Origin: Blautia schinkii
GTDB lineage: Bacteria; Bacillota; Clostridia; Lachnospirales; Lachnospiraceae
DNA: 64,000 nt
NCBI RefSeq assembly: GCF_013304825.1
Contig: NZ_JAAWUO010000018.1
Span: 1-64,000 of the forward strand
Direction: 5' to 3'
Positions 52,696-62,228 of the stretch are shown piece by piece. The position numbers and the translations under genes were made by a program. How positions within the stretch are numbered: position 1 is the stretch's first letter; each line of letters starts with the position of its first letter. Below the pieces are notes generated by a model, which saw nothing but the letters and a program-made list of their open reading frames with translations, was not told where the DNA came from and did not search any database.

Positions 52696-53739
52696 TTACC
52701 ATACGCCGGATACAACTTCATTGCCATCATCATCAAAAGTTGTGGAAACCGTAAACGTATCATAGTAATAATAACCGGTCTTGCCGGATTCCGGCTCATC
52801 TTCATAATCACTGCCGTTCGGACTGCCGCATGCGCTTTCAAGAGCTGACATGGACTGACCGATATATCCTGCCGCCACAGAAGCCAGATCATCACCACTA
52901 TTGTTGTCACCATTATTGTTATCAGACGGTGCTGAAGTAGGATCTGCTGACGGCTGGTTTGATGTGGAATCTGCAGACGGTGTGGAGTCCGAATTATCCG
53001 TGCTGTTTGAATTACCACTGCCATCAGAATTACCACTCTCATCATCTGCTGACGGAGTTGGTGTAACATCAGTGCTGTCGCTGACGGAATCTGTGCTGTC
53101 ACTCTCCGCGCTGTCATCCTCGATTCCAAGTCTTGCCTTCACATCCTTCAAAGTGGAAACCTCCTTGGTGCTTCCGCTTGTCAGATATGTAGCATAAGGG
53201 ATTCCGTCTTCACCTTCTCCATCCATGCACAGGCTGATCTGTGAGATAGTCGTAAGCGGAAGCTGACGGAAAAAGCACTCATTCTGCTCCTCATCAGAAA
53301 ATGTGATGCGCACATCAAAACTGGTCGCTGTGTCACCGTTATCATCCTTCTGATCTTTCTCCATATAATAAACAGCCTTGTCGTTGTCGGCCAATGTAAA
53401 CTTACTGTTTACAAGGTCACTACCCCAGGTCTCATCACTGTCATCCCCGTCGTCTCTGGTCGGACGGACATAAATTGCTGAAATGGTAGATCCCATTTTA
53501 TTCGTAAATACAATACTTGTAGTGGTTTCACTCTTGGTTCCCATCACATTCTTGATATTCGCTGTATCATCTGTTGCAGTCTTCATCTCCACTACATCTG
53601 ACTTCGGTGCCTCGGTTACTGCCGGTGTTGCTGTTGCTTCCACTTTCTGCTCCGGTGCTACGGAAGGCTTATTTCCACAGCCAGCCGCAAACATACTCGC
53701 TGCCAGGATTCCGGCAAAGATCAAATAGCGTTTCTTCAT
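52696..53739 (-). CDS. lipoprotein with Ser/Asp-rich linker
   Basis: This 347-residue protein has a lipoprotein signal peptide MKKRYLIFAGILAASMFAAG with the lipidated cysteine at position 21 (AAGC). A beta-rich domain with TTSIVFTNKMGSTISAIYVR follows (about 55-200), then an unusually long linker of serine, aspartate, threonine and asparagine (about 205-280). The C-terminal 60 residues (YIGQSMSALESACGSPNGSD) look like a BamE/SmpA-type small domain. The function is unknown; it probably acts on the outer face of the membrane. It is first in the pyrH operon. Confidence 0.8.
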   Translation of the reverse strand: MKKRYLIFAGILAASMFAAGCGNKPSVAPEQKVEATATPAVTEAPKSDVVEMKTATDDTANIKNVMGTKSETTTSIVFTNKMGSTISAIYVRPTRDDGDDSDETWGSDLVNSKFTLADNDKAVYYMEKDQKDDNGDTATSFDVRITFSDEEQNECFFRQLPLTTISQISLCMDGEGEDGIPYATYLTSGSTKEVSTLKDVKARLGIEDDSAESDSTDSVSDSTDVTPTPSADDESGNSDGSGNSNSTDNSDSTPSADSTSNQPSADPTSAPSDNNNGDNNSGDDLASVAAGYIGQSMSALESACGSPNGSDYEDEPESGKTGYYYYDTFTVSTTFDDDGNEVVSGVW

Positions 53740-53792
53740 TATATCTCCTCCATATAAAATGGTTCTGTCTTTCTTTTTAGTTATCTCTTCCT

Positions 53793-53821
53793 ATTATTGC
53801 AGAGTATCACTTTCTTGTCAA
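53793..53821 (-). promoter_or_regulatory. promoter of the lipoprotein-pyrH operon
   Basis: On the minus strand TTGACA (53816-53821) and AATAAT (53793-53798) are 17 bp apart, about 55 bp upstream of the lipoprotein start. Confidence 0.65.
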
Positions 53822-53890
53822 CCTGACCATTCGGAATTTCACACAATTTTTAGTTTTTTCAGACTATGCGAAAAATTGCGGCATCTGATA

Positions 53891-54382
53891 TCAGAATCCA
53901 TTCTCTCTTCGCTGTTTTCGCATGGTACGGCGCATTTTTGCAGCCTCATTCCTGGCTTTTTCTGCCTCTGTGGAAATGACAAGATCCGGTACCTGTACAG
54001 GTTTCTGATCTTCATCCACTGCCACCATCACAAAAAATGCCCGGTTTACTGTCTGGCGCATGCCATCCGGCAGTTCTGTATAAGTATCGATTTCGACTTC
54101 CATGGAGGTTTTTCCTACGTAAGTCACATATCCTCTTAAGACCAGGATATCTCCCTCATAAACAGCGCGTTTGAACTGAAGATTATCAACAGCTGCCGTC
54201 ACAACTCTATGTGTCTCGGCGTGGCGCATGGCCACAATACCTGCCACCTCATCGATCCACTGCATCAGGGCTCCGCCAAAAAGCCTTCCGCTTCCATTGA
54301 GATGCTGCTGCATGATCAGATGAACCTGCTCTGTCATAGAATCCTCTATTGTCTTTTTTCTTCTTTCATGACCGTTATCCAC
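53891..54382 (-). CDS. acyl-CoA thioesterase (hotdog fold)
   Basis: This 163-residue protein is of the YciA/cytosolic thioesterase-like hotdog family. MQQHLNGSGRLFGGALMQWI has the N-x-x-G-x-x-x-G-G pattern, with DEVAGIVAMRHAE following and NLQFKRAVYEGDILVLRG later. It hydrolyses acyl-CoA esters; chain specificity is not evident. The C-terminal 35 residues are basic and helical. It lies 19 bp after smpB and is likely co-transcribed. Confidence 0.88.
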   Translation of the reverse strand: MDNGHERRKKTIEDSMTEQVHLIMQQHLNGSGRLFGGALMQWIDEVAGIVAMRHAETHRVVTAAVDNLQFKRAVYEGDILVLRGYVTYVGKTSMEVEIDTYTELPDGMRQTVNRAFFVMVAVDEDQKPVQVPDLVISTEAEKARNEAAKMRRTMRKQRRENGF

Positions 54383-54401
54383 GGTACATTCCCCCTCATT
54401 T

Positions 54402-54872
54402 TTAATAGAGATTTTTTACCTTAAAATCTCTCTCTGCTTCTCTTCTCTGGTCTTTCTTGGCAATATCCTGGCGTTTGTCATAGAGTTTCTTACCACGGGC
54501 CATGCCAATTTCCACTTTTACCAGACTGTCCTTGAAATAGACCTTAAGCGGTACTAGTGTCAGTCCTTTTTCTTTTAATTTTGCTTCGATCTTGTTGATC
54601 TCGTAGCGGTGCAGCAGGAGCTTGCGCACGCGAAGCGGATCTTTATTAAAAATATTTCCCTTTTCATAAGGAGTGATATGCATTCCATATACATACACTT
54701 CTCCGTTCTCCACACGGACGAAAGCCTCTTTGATGCTGCATTTACCGGAGCGGAGGGATTTTACCTCTGTTCCTGCAAGTGCGATCCCGGCTTCATAGGT
54801 GTCTTCGATAAAATAATCATGAAACGCTTTTTTGTTATTCGCGATCAGTTTCATTCCTGATTTTTTTGCCAT
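54402..54872 (-). CDS. smpB: SsrA-binding protein
   Basis: This 156-residue protein works with tmRNA in ribosome rescue. The motifs [38 protein letters not shown], and [20 protein letters not shown] with the basic C-tail [20 protein letters not shown] fit SmpB closely. It lies 11 bp after rnr. The tmRNA gene is not in this window. Confidence 0.98.
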   Translation of the reverse strand: MAKKSGMKLIANNKKAFHDYFIEDTYEAGIALAGTEVKSLRSGKCSIKEAFVRVENGEVYVYGMHITPYEKGNIFNKDPLRVRKLLLHRYEINKIEAKLKEKGLTLVPLKVYFKDSLVKVEIGMARGKKLYDKRQDIAKKDQRREAERDFKVKNLY

Positions 54873-54883
54873 TTTCTGCTCCC

Positions 54884-57145
54884 TCAGTCTTCCTCAACCA
54901 GAACAAAATCTACGGTTTTCAGCATCTTGTCTGCATCTGCCACACGTACACGGACTTTTTGCCCAAGACGGAAAATCCGGCCGGTCATATCGCCCCGCAG
55001 CTCATAGGCATCCTGGTCATATACATAATAATCGTCACGTAATGTATTGATATGGATCAGTCCTTCCACAGTATTTGGAAGTTCCACATAAAGTCCCCAG
55101 CCTGTAACGCCGGAAATGATCCCCTCATATTCCTCACCCAGGTGATAGGACATGTACTCAGCTTTTTTCAGCTTGTCAGATTCTCTTTCTGCCTCATCTG
55201 CACGCCGCTCGCACACACTGGACTGGCGTGCCACTTCATCCAGGATTTCTTTGTAATGTTCAGCACGACCTTCCCTCACCAGCCTTCCACGCAGTCTGTC
55301 GTGGATAATCCTGTGGATCTGAAGATCCGGATATCTTCGGATCGGTGAAGTAAAGTGGCAGTAATATTTGGCAGCAAGACCAAAATGACCGCTGCATTCC
55401 GTTGTATATTTTGCCTGTTTCATGGTACGCAGCGTCATGCGGCTGATCTGCGCCTCATTGGGCAGGCCTTCTATGCTTTCCAGAATTTCCTGGATCTCTC
55501 CCGGCGTGATCTCCTGACCGGATTTCTGAATATTAACTCCCTCATTATGAAGAAGCATCAGAAGGCTCTCGATCTTCTCGGGGTCCGGAGTTTCATGGGT
55601 TCTGTATACAAAAGGATAATCTCCGGTACAATACTCCTGTGCAACAGTCTCATTGGCAAGAAGCATAAAATCCTCAATGATCCTGGTTGCAACATTAGCT
55701 TCGTATGGCTGTACATCGATGGCTTTACCTGCTGCATTGAGAATAATTTTGCTTTCCGGGAAATCAAAATCAATGGATCCTCTTGTATGACGGCGACTGC
55801 GAAGAAGTCCTGAAAGCTCTTTCATCAGGAAAAACATCGGGATTAGTGATTCATACCGCTTCTTCGCCTCATCATCAGTATCCTCCAGGATATTCTTAAC
55901 ATCTGTATAACACATTCTCTCATTCACGCAAATCACTGTCTCCGCAATCTTATGTGAAATAACCTTACCTTTTTCGTTGATATCCATGAGGCAGCTTAAG
56001 GTCAGACGATCCTGCCCCTGGTTCAGAGAACAGATCCCGTTGGAAAGCCGCTCCGGAAGCATAGGAATCACTCGGTCTGCCAGATATACGGAAGTTCCCC
56101 GTTTCAGTGCTTCACGGTCAAGAGCACTGCCACCCTGAACATAATTGCTTACATCTGCAATGTGCACGCCAAGATGGTAGATTCCGTTTTCTTTTGTCAG
56201 GGAAATGGCATCATCCAGATCCTTGGCATCCTCACCGTCAATCGTAACAGTAACAAAATCTCTTAAGTCCAGCCTTCCGTCCATATCTGCTTCCTGCACA
56301 TGATCCGGCACACGATCTGCCTGACGGAGTACTTTGTCTGGAAATACACTTGGAATATTAAAGCTCTTCACGATTGCCAGAATATCGGTTCCCGGTGAAC
56401 GTAAATTTCCCAGGACTTCTGTCACTTTTCCTTCTGGTTTTCTGTTTCTGGAGCCATAATCTGTTACCTCAACCACTACTTTATCCCCGTCTTTGGCTCC
56501 CATGGAATTCTTTCGGGAAATAAAAATATCTTTGGAAAACTTGGGGTTGTCACTGATCACAAAACCATAGTCCCTGCTGCTCTGATATGTTCCCACAATA
56601 GAAGGCATTCCACGTTCCAGAACTTTCAGCACAACGCCTTCCGGACGCTTGCCTTCTTTATGCCCGTTTCGCACAAGGATCTGCACTTTATCCTGATGCA
56701 TGGCACTTCCCGTATCATTCTCCGGAATAAAAATGTCCTGCTCCTGATCTTCCACTTCTACGAAACCAAAGCCCTTGTAATGACCAATGAAGGTCCCTTC
56801 CATAATAGTTCCGTCTTTTTCAGAAAAATGATGTTCCTCGCGGTATTCTTCTCTGCGATCTCTTTCACGGCTGTTTCTGTCCTTCTTCTCGGATTTAAAA
56901 TGGTCTTTCTTTTTTCCTCTTTCTTTATGTCTGCCGGAGGCTTTGCTGTATCTGCCCTTGTTGTCAACTTCAGCTTTTCCCTGGGCACAAAGCTCATCCA
57001 GCACCTCAAAAAGTTCTTTTTTTTCACCTTTATCCAATCGGAGCAGAGAACCGATCTCACGCAGGCGCATAGGCTTGTACAGCGGATCTCCCAACAGCTC
57101 CATCACGAATTTTTTTCTTTTTTCAAATTTTTTTGATCTTTTCAC
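54884..57145 (-). CDS. rnr: ribonuclease R
   Basis: This 753-residue 3'-to-5' exoribonuclease has an N-terminal helix-turn-helix (about 1-70), a charged basic linker, two cold-shock domains ([13 protein letters not shown]), and the RNB catalytic core with [20 protein letters not shown] carrying the metal aspartates. IADVSNYV and an S1 domain ending [16 protein letters not shown] follow. It degrades structured RNA and partners with SmpB/tmRNA in Gram-positives. The ATG or GTG start follows ACAGGAGAAATT. Confidence 0.97.
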   Translation of the reverse strand: MKRSKKFEKRKKFVMELLGDPLYKPMRLREIGSLLRLDKGEKKELFEVLDELCAQGKAEVDNKGRYSKASGRHKERGKKKDHFKSEKKDRNSRERDRREEYREEHHFSEKDGTIMEGTFIGHYKGFGFVEVEDQEQDIFIPENDTGSAMHQDKVQILVRNGHKEGKRPEGVVLKVLERGMPSIVGTYQSSRDYGFVISDNPKFSKDIFISRKNSMGAKDGDKVVVEVTDYGSRNRKPEGKVTEVLGNLRSPGTDILAIVKSFNIPSVFPDKVLRQADRVPDHVQEADMDGRLDLRDFVTVTIDGEDAKDLDDAISLTKENGIYHLGVHIADVSNYVQGGSALDREALKRGTSVYLADRVIPMLPERLSNGICSLNQGQDRLTLSCLMDINEKGKVISHKIAETVICVNERMCYTDVKNILEDTDDEAKKRYESLIPMFFLMKELSGLLRSRRHTRGSIDFDFPESKIILNAAGKAIDVQPYEANVATRIIEDFMLLANETVAQEYCTGDYPFVYRTHETPDPEKIESLLMLLHNEGVNIQKSGQEITPGEIQEILESIEGLPNEAQISRMTLRTMKQAKYTTECSGHFGLAAKYYCHFTSPIRRYPDLQIHRIIHDRLRGRLVREGRAEHYKEILDEVARQSSVCERRADEAERESDKLKKAEYMSYHLGEEYEGIISGVTGWGLYVELPNTVEGLIHINTLRDDYYVYDQDAYELRGDMTGRIFRLGQKVRVRVADADKMLKTVDFVLVEED

Positions 57146-57220
57146 AATTTCTCCTGTTTCATAATAATTCTACTTCAGTAATTTTCAGAAAGGATTTCCC
57201 CGCGGATCTTATATCAACGC

Positions 57221-57297
57221 AAAAACACTCCTGCTGATTAACAAAAGAAGACTCCTTTCAGAGTTCCTTCTGCATGCTAACGCAGCAAGAGTGTTCC
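57221..57297 (-). terminator. nested hairpin between secG and rnr
   Basis: On the minus strand AACACTCTTGCTG pairs with CAGCAGGAGTGTT, enclosing AGAAGGAACTCT/GGAGTCTTCTTT, and is followed by TTTTTG. It is a terminator or attenuator between secG and rnr. Confidence 0.65.
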
Positions 57298-57323
57298 CAC
57301 ATTCTGACCGGATAAACTGCCGG

Positions 57324-57557
57324 TCAGATAATGTTCAGTACAATTGAAAGTACAAAGAAAATAACTCCCATGATAATGGTTCCTCTTATAAGACCACCCT
57401 CCATGGAACGTCCCTTATTCCTACCCCAATAGGTATCAGCTACTCCGGCGATAGAGCCAAGACCCTGCTGCTTACCCTCCTGCATCAGTACGACAACAGT
57501 CAGAGCGATACAATCTATTGCATAAATTACAGTCAGAATAATCTTCAAAATATTCAC
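57324..57557 (-). CDS. secG: protein translocase subunit SecG
   Basis: I start at the GTG at 57557 (NILKIILTVIYAIDCIALTV) because AGGAGGTGTAACCGC precedes it, giving 77 residues. It has two membrane helices flanking the conserved LMQEGKQQGLGSIAGVADTY-type loop and GGLIRGTIIMG. It is an accessory subunit of SecYEG. secG-rnr-smpB is a common Firmicute order. Confidence 0.95.
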   Translation of the reverse strand: MNILKIILTVIYAIDCIALTVVVLMQEGKQQGLGSIAGVADTYWGRNKGRSMEGGLIRGTIIMGVIFFVLSIVLNII

Positions 57558-57627
57558 GCGGTTACACCTCCTAATCAACTAGAGGTTATTTTACCATAGC
57601 TGATACCGGATTTCAACTGTTTTCCGT

Positions 57628-58977
57628 TTATTTTGTACAGGGCTTTTTGGGTTTTTCCCGGACAAAGGGATCTTCAAATCTGCCAAGACTTCCCAGCTGT
57701 TCATGGATCCGCAGCAGCTGATTATATTTCGCATTCCTGTCAGACCTGCAGGGTGCGCCTGTTTTGATCTGCCCTGCGCCACAGGCTACAGCAAGATCTG
57801 CGATAAAGGAATCCTCTGTTTCACCGGATCTGTGGGAGATCACGGCCCGGTATCCTGCATGCTGGGCCATCTCCACCGCATCCAGAGTTTCTGTCAGGGT
57901 TCCGATCTGATTTACCTTGATAAGAATCGCGTTGGCAACTCCCAGCTGGATTCCACATTGAAGCCTTTTGATATTGGTAACAAAAAGATCATCTCCAACA
58001 AGCTGAATCTTTTTCCCCAGATGTTCTGTGAGATATTTCCATCCATCCCAGTCATCCTCACAGAGTCCGTCCTCAATGGACACAATGGGAAACTCTTCCA
58101 CCAGTTCTTCATAATATGCTGTCATTTCTCTGGCATCCCGGTAGATTTTTTCCCCTTTCATGCGGCTTTCCCCCGGAAAAAAATATACTCCTTTTTCCTC
58201 ATCATAAAGTTCACTGGAAGCTGCATCTATGGCAATGGAAATCTCATCGCCTGGTTTGTAGCCTGCTTTTTCCACTGCATGGACGATCAATGTCAGTGCT
58301 TCTCTGGAGTCAGCAAGATCCGGGGCAAAACCACCTTCATCTCCTACTGCTGTTGAAAGACCTTTTTCCCTGAGAAGCAGCTTTAAATGCTGGTAGATCT
58401 CCGCACACATGCGGATTCCCTTTTCCAGACAGCCGGCCCCTGCAGGCATGATCATGAATTCCTGAAGGTCTACTGTATTATCCGCATGTTTTCCGCCATT
58501 TAAAATATTCATCATAGGTACTGGAAGTTTTGTTGTATGACAGCCTCCCAGATACTGATACAGCGGGATCCTTAAAGCTCCTGCTGCTGCACGGGCAGTT
58601 GCCAGGGATACGGCAAGAGTGGCATTGGCTCCTGCGCTGCTTTTGTTTTCCGTGCCATCCGTATCAAGGATCAGACGGTCGATCCATGCCTGGTTCAGGG
58701 CATTTTCCCCGATGATGGCATCCGCCAGACGGGTATTAATGTTTTCCACTGCTTTTTTTACACTTTGCCCAAGATATTCTTCACGGTTTCCATCACGCAG
58801 CTCTACTGCTTCGAATTTTCCTGTAGATGCTCCTGACGGCACCATGGCTCTTCCCGTAAATCCGTTGATCCCTACGATTCCTTCTCCTACTGTTACTTCT
58901 GCTTCTACAGTAGGATTTCCTCTGGAATCCAGGACTTGTCTCGCGTGAATTTTTCGAACAGGCAGATAACGTAGCAT
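57628..58977 (-). CDS. eno: enolase
   Basis: This 449-residue glycolytic enzyme has [18 protein letters not shown] near the start, [23 protein letters not shown] and [11 protein letters not shown] for magnesium binding, and [20 protein letters not shown], then [17 protein letters not shown] with the catalytic lysine/histidine region. It is about 15-20 residues longer than usual at the C-terminus. The ATG follows CAAGGAGGGAAAACAAA. Confidence 0.97.
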   Translation of the reverse strand: MLRYLPVRKIHARQVLDSRGNPTVEAEVTVGEGIVGINGFTGRAMVPSGASTGKFEAVELRDGNREEYLGQSVKKAVENINTRLADAIIGENALNQAWIDRLILDTDGTENKSSAGANATLAVSLATARAAAGALRIPLYQYLGGCHTTKLPVPMMNILNGGKHADNTVDLQEFMIMPAGAGCLEKGIRMCAEIYQHLKLLLREKGLSTAVGDEGGFAPDLADSREALTLIVHAVEKAGYKPGDEISIAIDAASSELYDEEKGVYFFPGESRMKGEKIYRDAREMTAYYEELVEEFPIVSIEDGLCEDDWDGWKYLTEHLGKKIQLVGDDLFVTNIKRLQCGIQLGVANAILIKVNQIGTLTETLDAVEMAQHAGYRAVISHRSGETEDSFIADLAVACGAGQIKTGAPCRSDRNAKYNQLLRIHEQLGSLGRFEDPFVREKPKKPCTK

Positions 58978-59292
58978 TTTGTTTTCCCTCCTTGAAAATA
59001 ATATTCTTGTGATAATGCTGACTGATCATGGTTCTCTGCACACTTTACAGTTCTTTATGTTTTTTCTTATGTTCATAAAGATATCTTATCCGAAATACAG
59101 CCTGTCTATACGCTGTGTAGAAAACTGATGACTACGTTGCCATGCTTTCCTTTAACAGATATTATCATCCGACCATCTGCGAACAAAATCCTTTCCTCTA
59201 TGATTGCATGTTATTATTATCTGAATATTTTGCATAATATATTCTTGTTATTTTTCTTTTTCAATTTAATTTTATTATTTTCAAATTTAGTG

Positions 59293-59321
59293 TTGACAAC
59301 TCCGTTTTTATCTGTTATAGT
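59293..59321 (+). promoter_or_regulatory. promoter of the four-repeat RNA
   Basis: TTGACA (59293-59298) and TATAGT (59316-59321) are 17 bp apart, a near-consensus sigma-A promoter with no gene start within 300 bp downstream. Confidence 0.75.
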
Positions 59322-59327
59322 ATAACC

Positions 59328-59610
59328 ATCAAATAAAACAAACGGAAAACAAAAAACAAATCAAAAAGGAGCGTGAACCCACCGAAAACATAACTTACTT
59401 CCAATAATCTAAGAAAGAGAGGTACAGTCCACCAGAAGATTTAAAGATTTTCCTTCATAATTAAACCAAGGAGGTACGGACCACCGAGAACGTAAATTTT
59501 AATTCCGTATAAGTTTTAAATCTAAGAAATGAGAGGTATATTCCATTGGATACTGAAAATTAAAAGAGTCATCGGCAGAAGAAATGAATCGCTGATGGCT
59601 CTTATTTTTG
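59328..59610 (+). ncRNA. candidate small RNA with four repeated motifs
   Basis: This is a unit of about 280 nt with its own promoter and a terminator (AGAGTCATCGGC/GCTGATGGCTCT, then TATTTTT, 59565-59608). Four related motifs occur: AAAGGAGCGTGAACCCACCG (59366), GAGAGGTACAGTCCACC (59417), AAGGAGGTACGGACCACC (59468) and GAGAGGTATATTCCATT (59531), at spacings of 51, 51 and 63. ATCTAAGAAA precedes motifs 2 and 4, so the unit may be a duplicated pair. In one frame the four blocks read as short peptides ending in TAA, but no start codon fits. Regulatory RNA is the favoured reading. The stretch 58978-59292 contains nothing else recognised. Confidence 0.6.
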
Positions 59611-59669
59611 TTATATTCTTCCTTCACTTCTCATAATTTTATTAATAACTCCGCTCTTCCGAGGTTCCT

Positions 59670-60521
59670 ATGAAATTAAAGCAAATTTACCGTCTTATAT
59701 TTCTTTTTATCATGGCTTTTGCTCTCGGCAGTCTTGTGGGAAAAATCTCCTATCATTTTACTTCCCGTTCAGCCGCCAGCCAAAATTCAGAAGAAAACAG
59801 CCAGCCTTCTTCTGCATCGCTGTCTGCTCAAAGTGAAAACTGGGGACTTGGTTTCCAGGAGGAGGGAACAAGGCCTTCAGGCAATGCTTCTATTGAAGAG
59901 TTGGAGCAATATAATGCCTGGTATGCACAGGATACAGATGAAAAAATCATCTATCTCACTTTTGATGCAGGATATGAGAATGGAAATATGCCTGCAATCC
60001 TGGACGCCTTACATAAACACCAGGTGCACGCGACTTTCTTCGTTGTGGGAACACTGATCCGGGAAAAACCTGAACTGATCCGGGAAATTTCAGATGCTGG
60101 ACACACAGTCGGCAACCATACCATGACCCACCCGGATATGTCCGGCATCTCCACAAAAGAAGCTTTTCAGAAACAGCTGGAAGATGTGGAAGCTCTTTAT
60201 AAAGATGCAACCGGAAATGAAATGACGAAATTTTACCGTCCACCGCAGGGAATCTACAGCACGGATAATCTCCAGATGGCAAAAGATCTGGGATACAGTA
60301 CCTTTTTTTGGAGTCTGGCTTATGTTGACTGGTATCAGGATAAACAGCCCTCAAAAGAAGAAGCCTTCCAGAAACTTCTGGGACGGATCCACCCGGGTGC
60401 TATTGTACTGCTGCACAGCACTTCTTCCACCAATGCAGAGATCCTGGATGAGCTGCTGACAAAATGGAAAGAAATGGGATATACCTTCGGAACACTGGAA
60501 GAGCTTGTGAAGTCTGCCTGA
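59670..60521 (+). CDS. polysaccharide deacetylase (PdaA-like)
   Basis: This 283-residue protein has an N-terminal membrane anchor or signal (IYRLIFLFIMAFALGSLVGK), a linker, and a NodB domain: LTFDAGYENGNMPAILDALH (the catalytic TFDxGY), FFVVGTLIREKPELIREISD, GNHTMTHPDMS, YRPPQGIYS, then PGAIVLLHSTSSTNAEILDE. It resembles PdaA, which makes muramic delta-lactam in spore cortex, consistent with the SleC-like gene. The ATG follows TCTTCCGAGGTTCCT. A terminator lies at 60551-60607. Confidence 0.88.
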   Translation: MKLKQIYRLIFLFIMAFALGSLVGKISYHFTSRSAASQNSEENSQPSSASLSAQSENWGLGFQEEGTRPSGNASIEELEQYNAWYAQDTDEKIIYLTFDAGYENGNMPAILDALHKHQVHATFFVVGTLIREKPELIREISDAGHTVGNHTMTHPDMSGISTKEAFQKQLEDVEALYKDATGNEMTKFYRPPQGIYSTDNLQMAKDLGYSTFFWSLAYVDWYQDKQPSKEEAFQKLLGRIHPGAIVLLHSTSSTNAEILDELLTKWKEMGYTFGTLEELVKSA

Positions 60522-60550
60522 ATATAGATATGCAGCTTCCTGCTTCAAAT

Positions 60551-60607
60551 ATGAAAAAATCTGTCCGCGGGGACTGTATAAACCATACGTCCCGGGACAG
60601 ATTTTTC
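60551..60607. terminator. bidirectional terminator
   Basis: AAAAATCTGTCC pairs with GGACAGATTTTT, with an inner GGGAC/GTCCC stem. A and T runs on either side allow termination of both the convergent deacetylase and metY transcripts. Confidence 0.9.
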
Positions 60608-60653
60608 TGTGCTATTGATTTAGAAGGTGTTCTTCTTATTTAATTATCATGAA

Positions 60654-61961
60654 TTACTGAACTGCCTTGAATGCCTCATCAAGATCCTGGATGATATCAT
60701 CGATATTCTCAGTTCCGATGGAAAGACGGATTGTGTTTGGTTTGATTCCCTGGTCAAGAAGCTCTTCCTCTGTGCACTGGCTGTGTGTTGTAGTAGCCGG
60801 ATGGATAACAAGAGATTTCACATCAGCGACATTTGCAAGAAGTGAGAACAGCTCAAGGTTATCAATGAAATCCTTAGCTTTCTGTGCATCTCCCTTGATC
60901 TCGAATGTAAAGATGGAACCGCCGCCGTTAGGGAAATATTTCTTGTAAAGCTCCTGCTGGCTTGCCTCTGTTGCTACAGACGGATGATGAACCTTCTCTA
61001 CCTGAGGATGATTATTCAGATACTGTACAACCTTCAGTGCGTTCTCCACATGACGCTCTACACGGAGAGACAGTGTCTCAAGTCCCTGAAGGAAGATGAA
61101 AGAGCTTACAGGAGAAATTGTTGCTCCTGTGTCACGGAGAAGGATCGCACGGATCTTTGTAACAAATGCAGCCGGTCCGCAAGCTTTTGTGAAGCTTACG
61201 CCATGATAGCTTGGGTTTGGCTCTGTAAGGGACGGGAATTTACCGGATGCCTCCCAGTCGAACTTACCGCCCTCTACGATAACTCCGCCAATTGTTGTTC
61301 CATGTCCGCCGATGAATTTTGTTGCAGAATGAACTACGATATCTGCACCGTACTCAATCGGTCTTACAAGGTATGGTGTTGCAAATGTGTTATCTACAAC
61401 AAGCGGAATTTTATGTTTGTGAGCAATATTCGCAATTGCTTCGATATCTACAACATCAGAATTCGGGTTTCCGAGAGTCTCGATATAAACAGCTTTTGTG
61501 TTTTCCTGGATCGCATTCTCTACTTCCTCAAGATTGAAGATATCTACGAATGTTGTTGTTACTCCATATGCAGGAAGCGTATGCTCAAGAAGATTGAAGC
61601 TTCCGCCGTAGATATTCTTTGCAGATACGATGTGATCTCCCTGCTGCGCAAGATTCTCTATTGTGTATGTGATAGCTGCGGCACCAGATGCTACTGCAAG
61701 TGCTGCGGAGCCACCCTCAAGTGCTGCGATTCTCTTCTCGAATACATCCTCGGTCGGGTTTGTAAGACGTCCGTAAATGTTACCTGCATCTGCAAGTCCG
61801 AAACGTGCTGCTGCATGATCGCAGTTGCGGAATACATAGGAAGATGTCTGATAGATCGGTACTGCTCTTGCATCTGTAACCGGATCCGGATTTTCCTGTC
61901 CTACGTGAAGCTGTAATGTCTCAAATTTGAATTTTCTCTGATCTCTTGTAATTTTGCTCAT
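60654..61961 (-). CDS. metY: O-acetylhomoserine aminocarboxypropyltransferase (sulfhydrylase)
   Basis: This 435-residue PLP enzyme has YGRLTNPTEDVFEKRIAALE, SAALAVASGAAAITYTIENL, and VVHSATKFIGGHGTTIGGVI with the PLP lysine. It makes homocysteine from O-acetylhomoserine and sulfide (some members take methanethiol). It is preceded by a 267-bp leader with a polycysteine peptide, so it is probably controlled by cysteine. The ATG follows AGAGGACAAACAC. Confidence 0.95.
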   Translation of the reverse strand: MSKITRDQRKFKFETLQLHVGQENPDPVTDARAVPIYQTSSYVFRNCDHAAARFGLADAGNIYGRLTNPTEDVFEKRIAALEGGSAALAVASGAAAITYTIENLAQQGDHIVSAKNIYGGSFNLLEHTLPAYGVTTTFVDIFNLEEVENAIQENTKAVYIETLGNPNSDVVDIEAIANIAHKHKIPLVVDNTFATPYLVRPIEYGADIVVHSATKFIGGHGTTIGGVIVEGGKFDWEASGKFPSLTEPNPSYHGVSFTKACGPAAFVTKIRAILLRDTGATISPVSSFIFLQGLETLSLRVERHVENALKVVQYLNNHPQVEKVHHPSVATEASQQELYKKYFPNGGGSIFTFEIKGDAQKAKDFIDNLELFSLLANVADVKSLVIHPATTTHSQCTEEELLDQGIKPNTIRLSIGTENIDDIIQDLDEAFKAVQ

Positions 61962-62033
61962 GTGTTTGTCCTCTTTTCTTTTATTCTTATATTCGGTAAA
62001 ATAGTAATTTCTTATCTTATGATCATCTGCTTA

Positions 62034-62099
62034 TCAGCGACAACAACACATTCGCTTTTCTTCGATAAACACCCTTGTTGACTTCTGTAAAACCTTCAT
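62034..62099 (-). CDS. polycysteine leader peptide upstream of metY
   Basis: ATCAGGAGGAAATC precedes an ATG that encodes a 21-residue peptide ending RMCCCR, with three consecutive cysteine codons just before TGA. It lies in the metY leader, downstream of a strong promoter (62162-62190). Short ORFs with cysteine runs upstream of sulfur genes act as cysteine-sensing attenuators in other bacteria. Here ribosome stalling at TGTTGTTGT could change RNA folding. The TGATCA-containing site near the leader ribosome site can pair with ATGATCAT after the stop. Confidence 0.7.
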   Translation of the reverse strand: MKVLQKSTRVFIEEKRMCCCR

Positions 62100-62161
62100 G
62101 ATTTCCTCCTGATCATCACGTTGCTCACCTTGTTTTGTGTGCTCCGTTTTTTGATGATGCA

Positions 62162-62190
62162 ATCATATCACCCTTTTCCTAGTATGTCAA
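62162..62190 (-). promoter_or_regulatory. promoter of metY leader
   Basis: On the minus strand TTGACA (62185-62190) and TATGAT (62162-62167) are 17 bp apart. The predicted start leaves about 55 nt before the leader peptide. Confidence 0.75.
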
Positions 62191-62228
62191 TGGGGTTTAT
62201 CTATTTAGGCTCTCGCCTTTATTTATGA

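Noticed and set aside
59366-59560. CsrA-sponge RNA
   Set aside because: Only two of the four motifs contain GGA, and they are not placed in clear hairpin loops as in CsrB-type RNAs.
59366-59560. Four tandem peptide genes in one phase
   Set aside because: The blocks are in frame with each other and end in TAA, but none has an ATG, GTG or TTG start at a sensible distance.
60984-61916. 310-codon plus-strand frame opposite metY
   Set aside because: It is antisense to metY with extreme Cys and Ser content; there is no protein family match.
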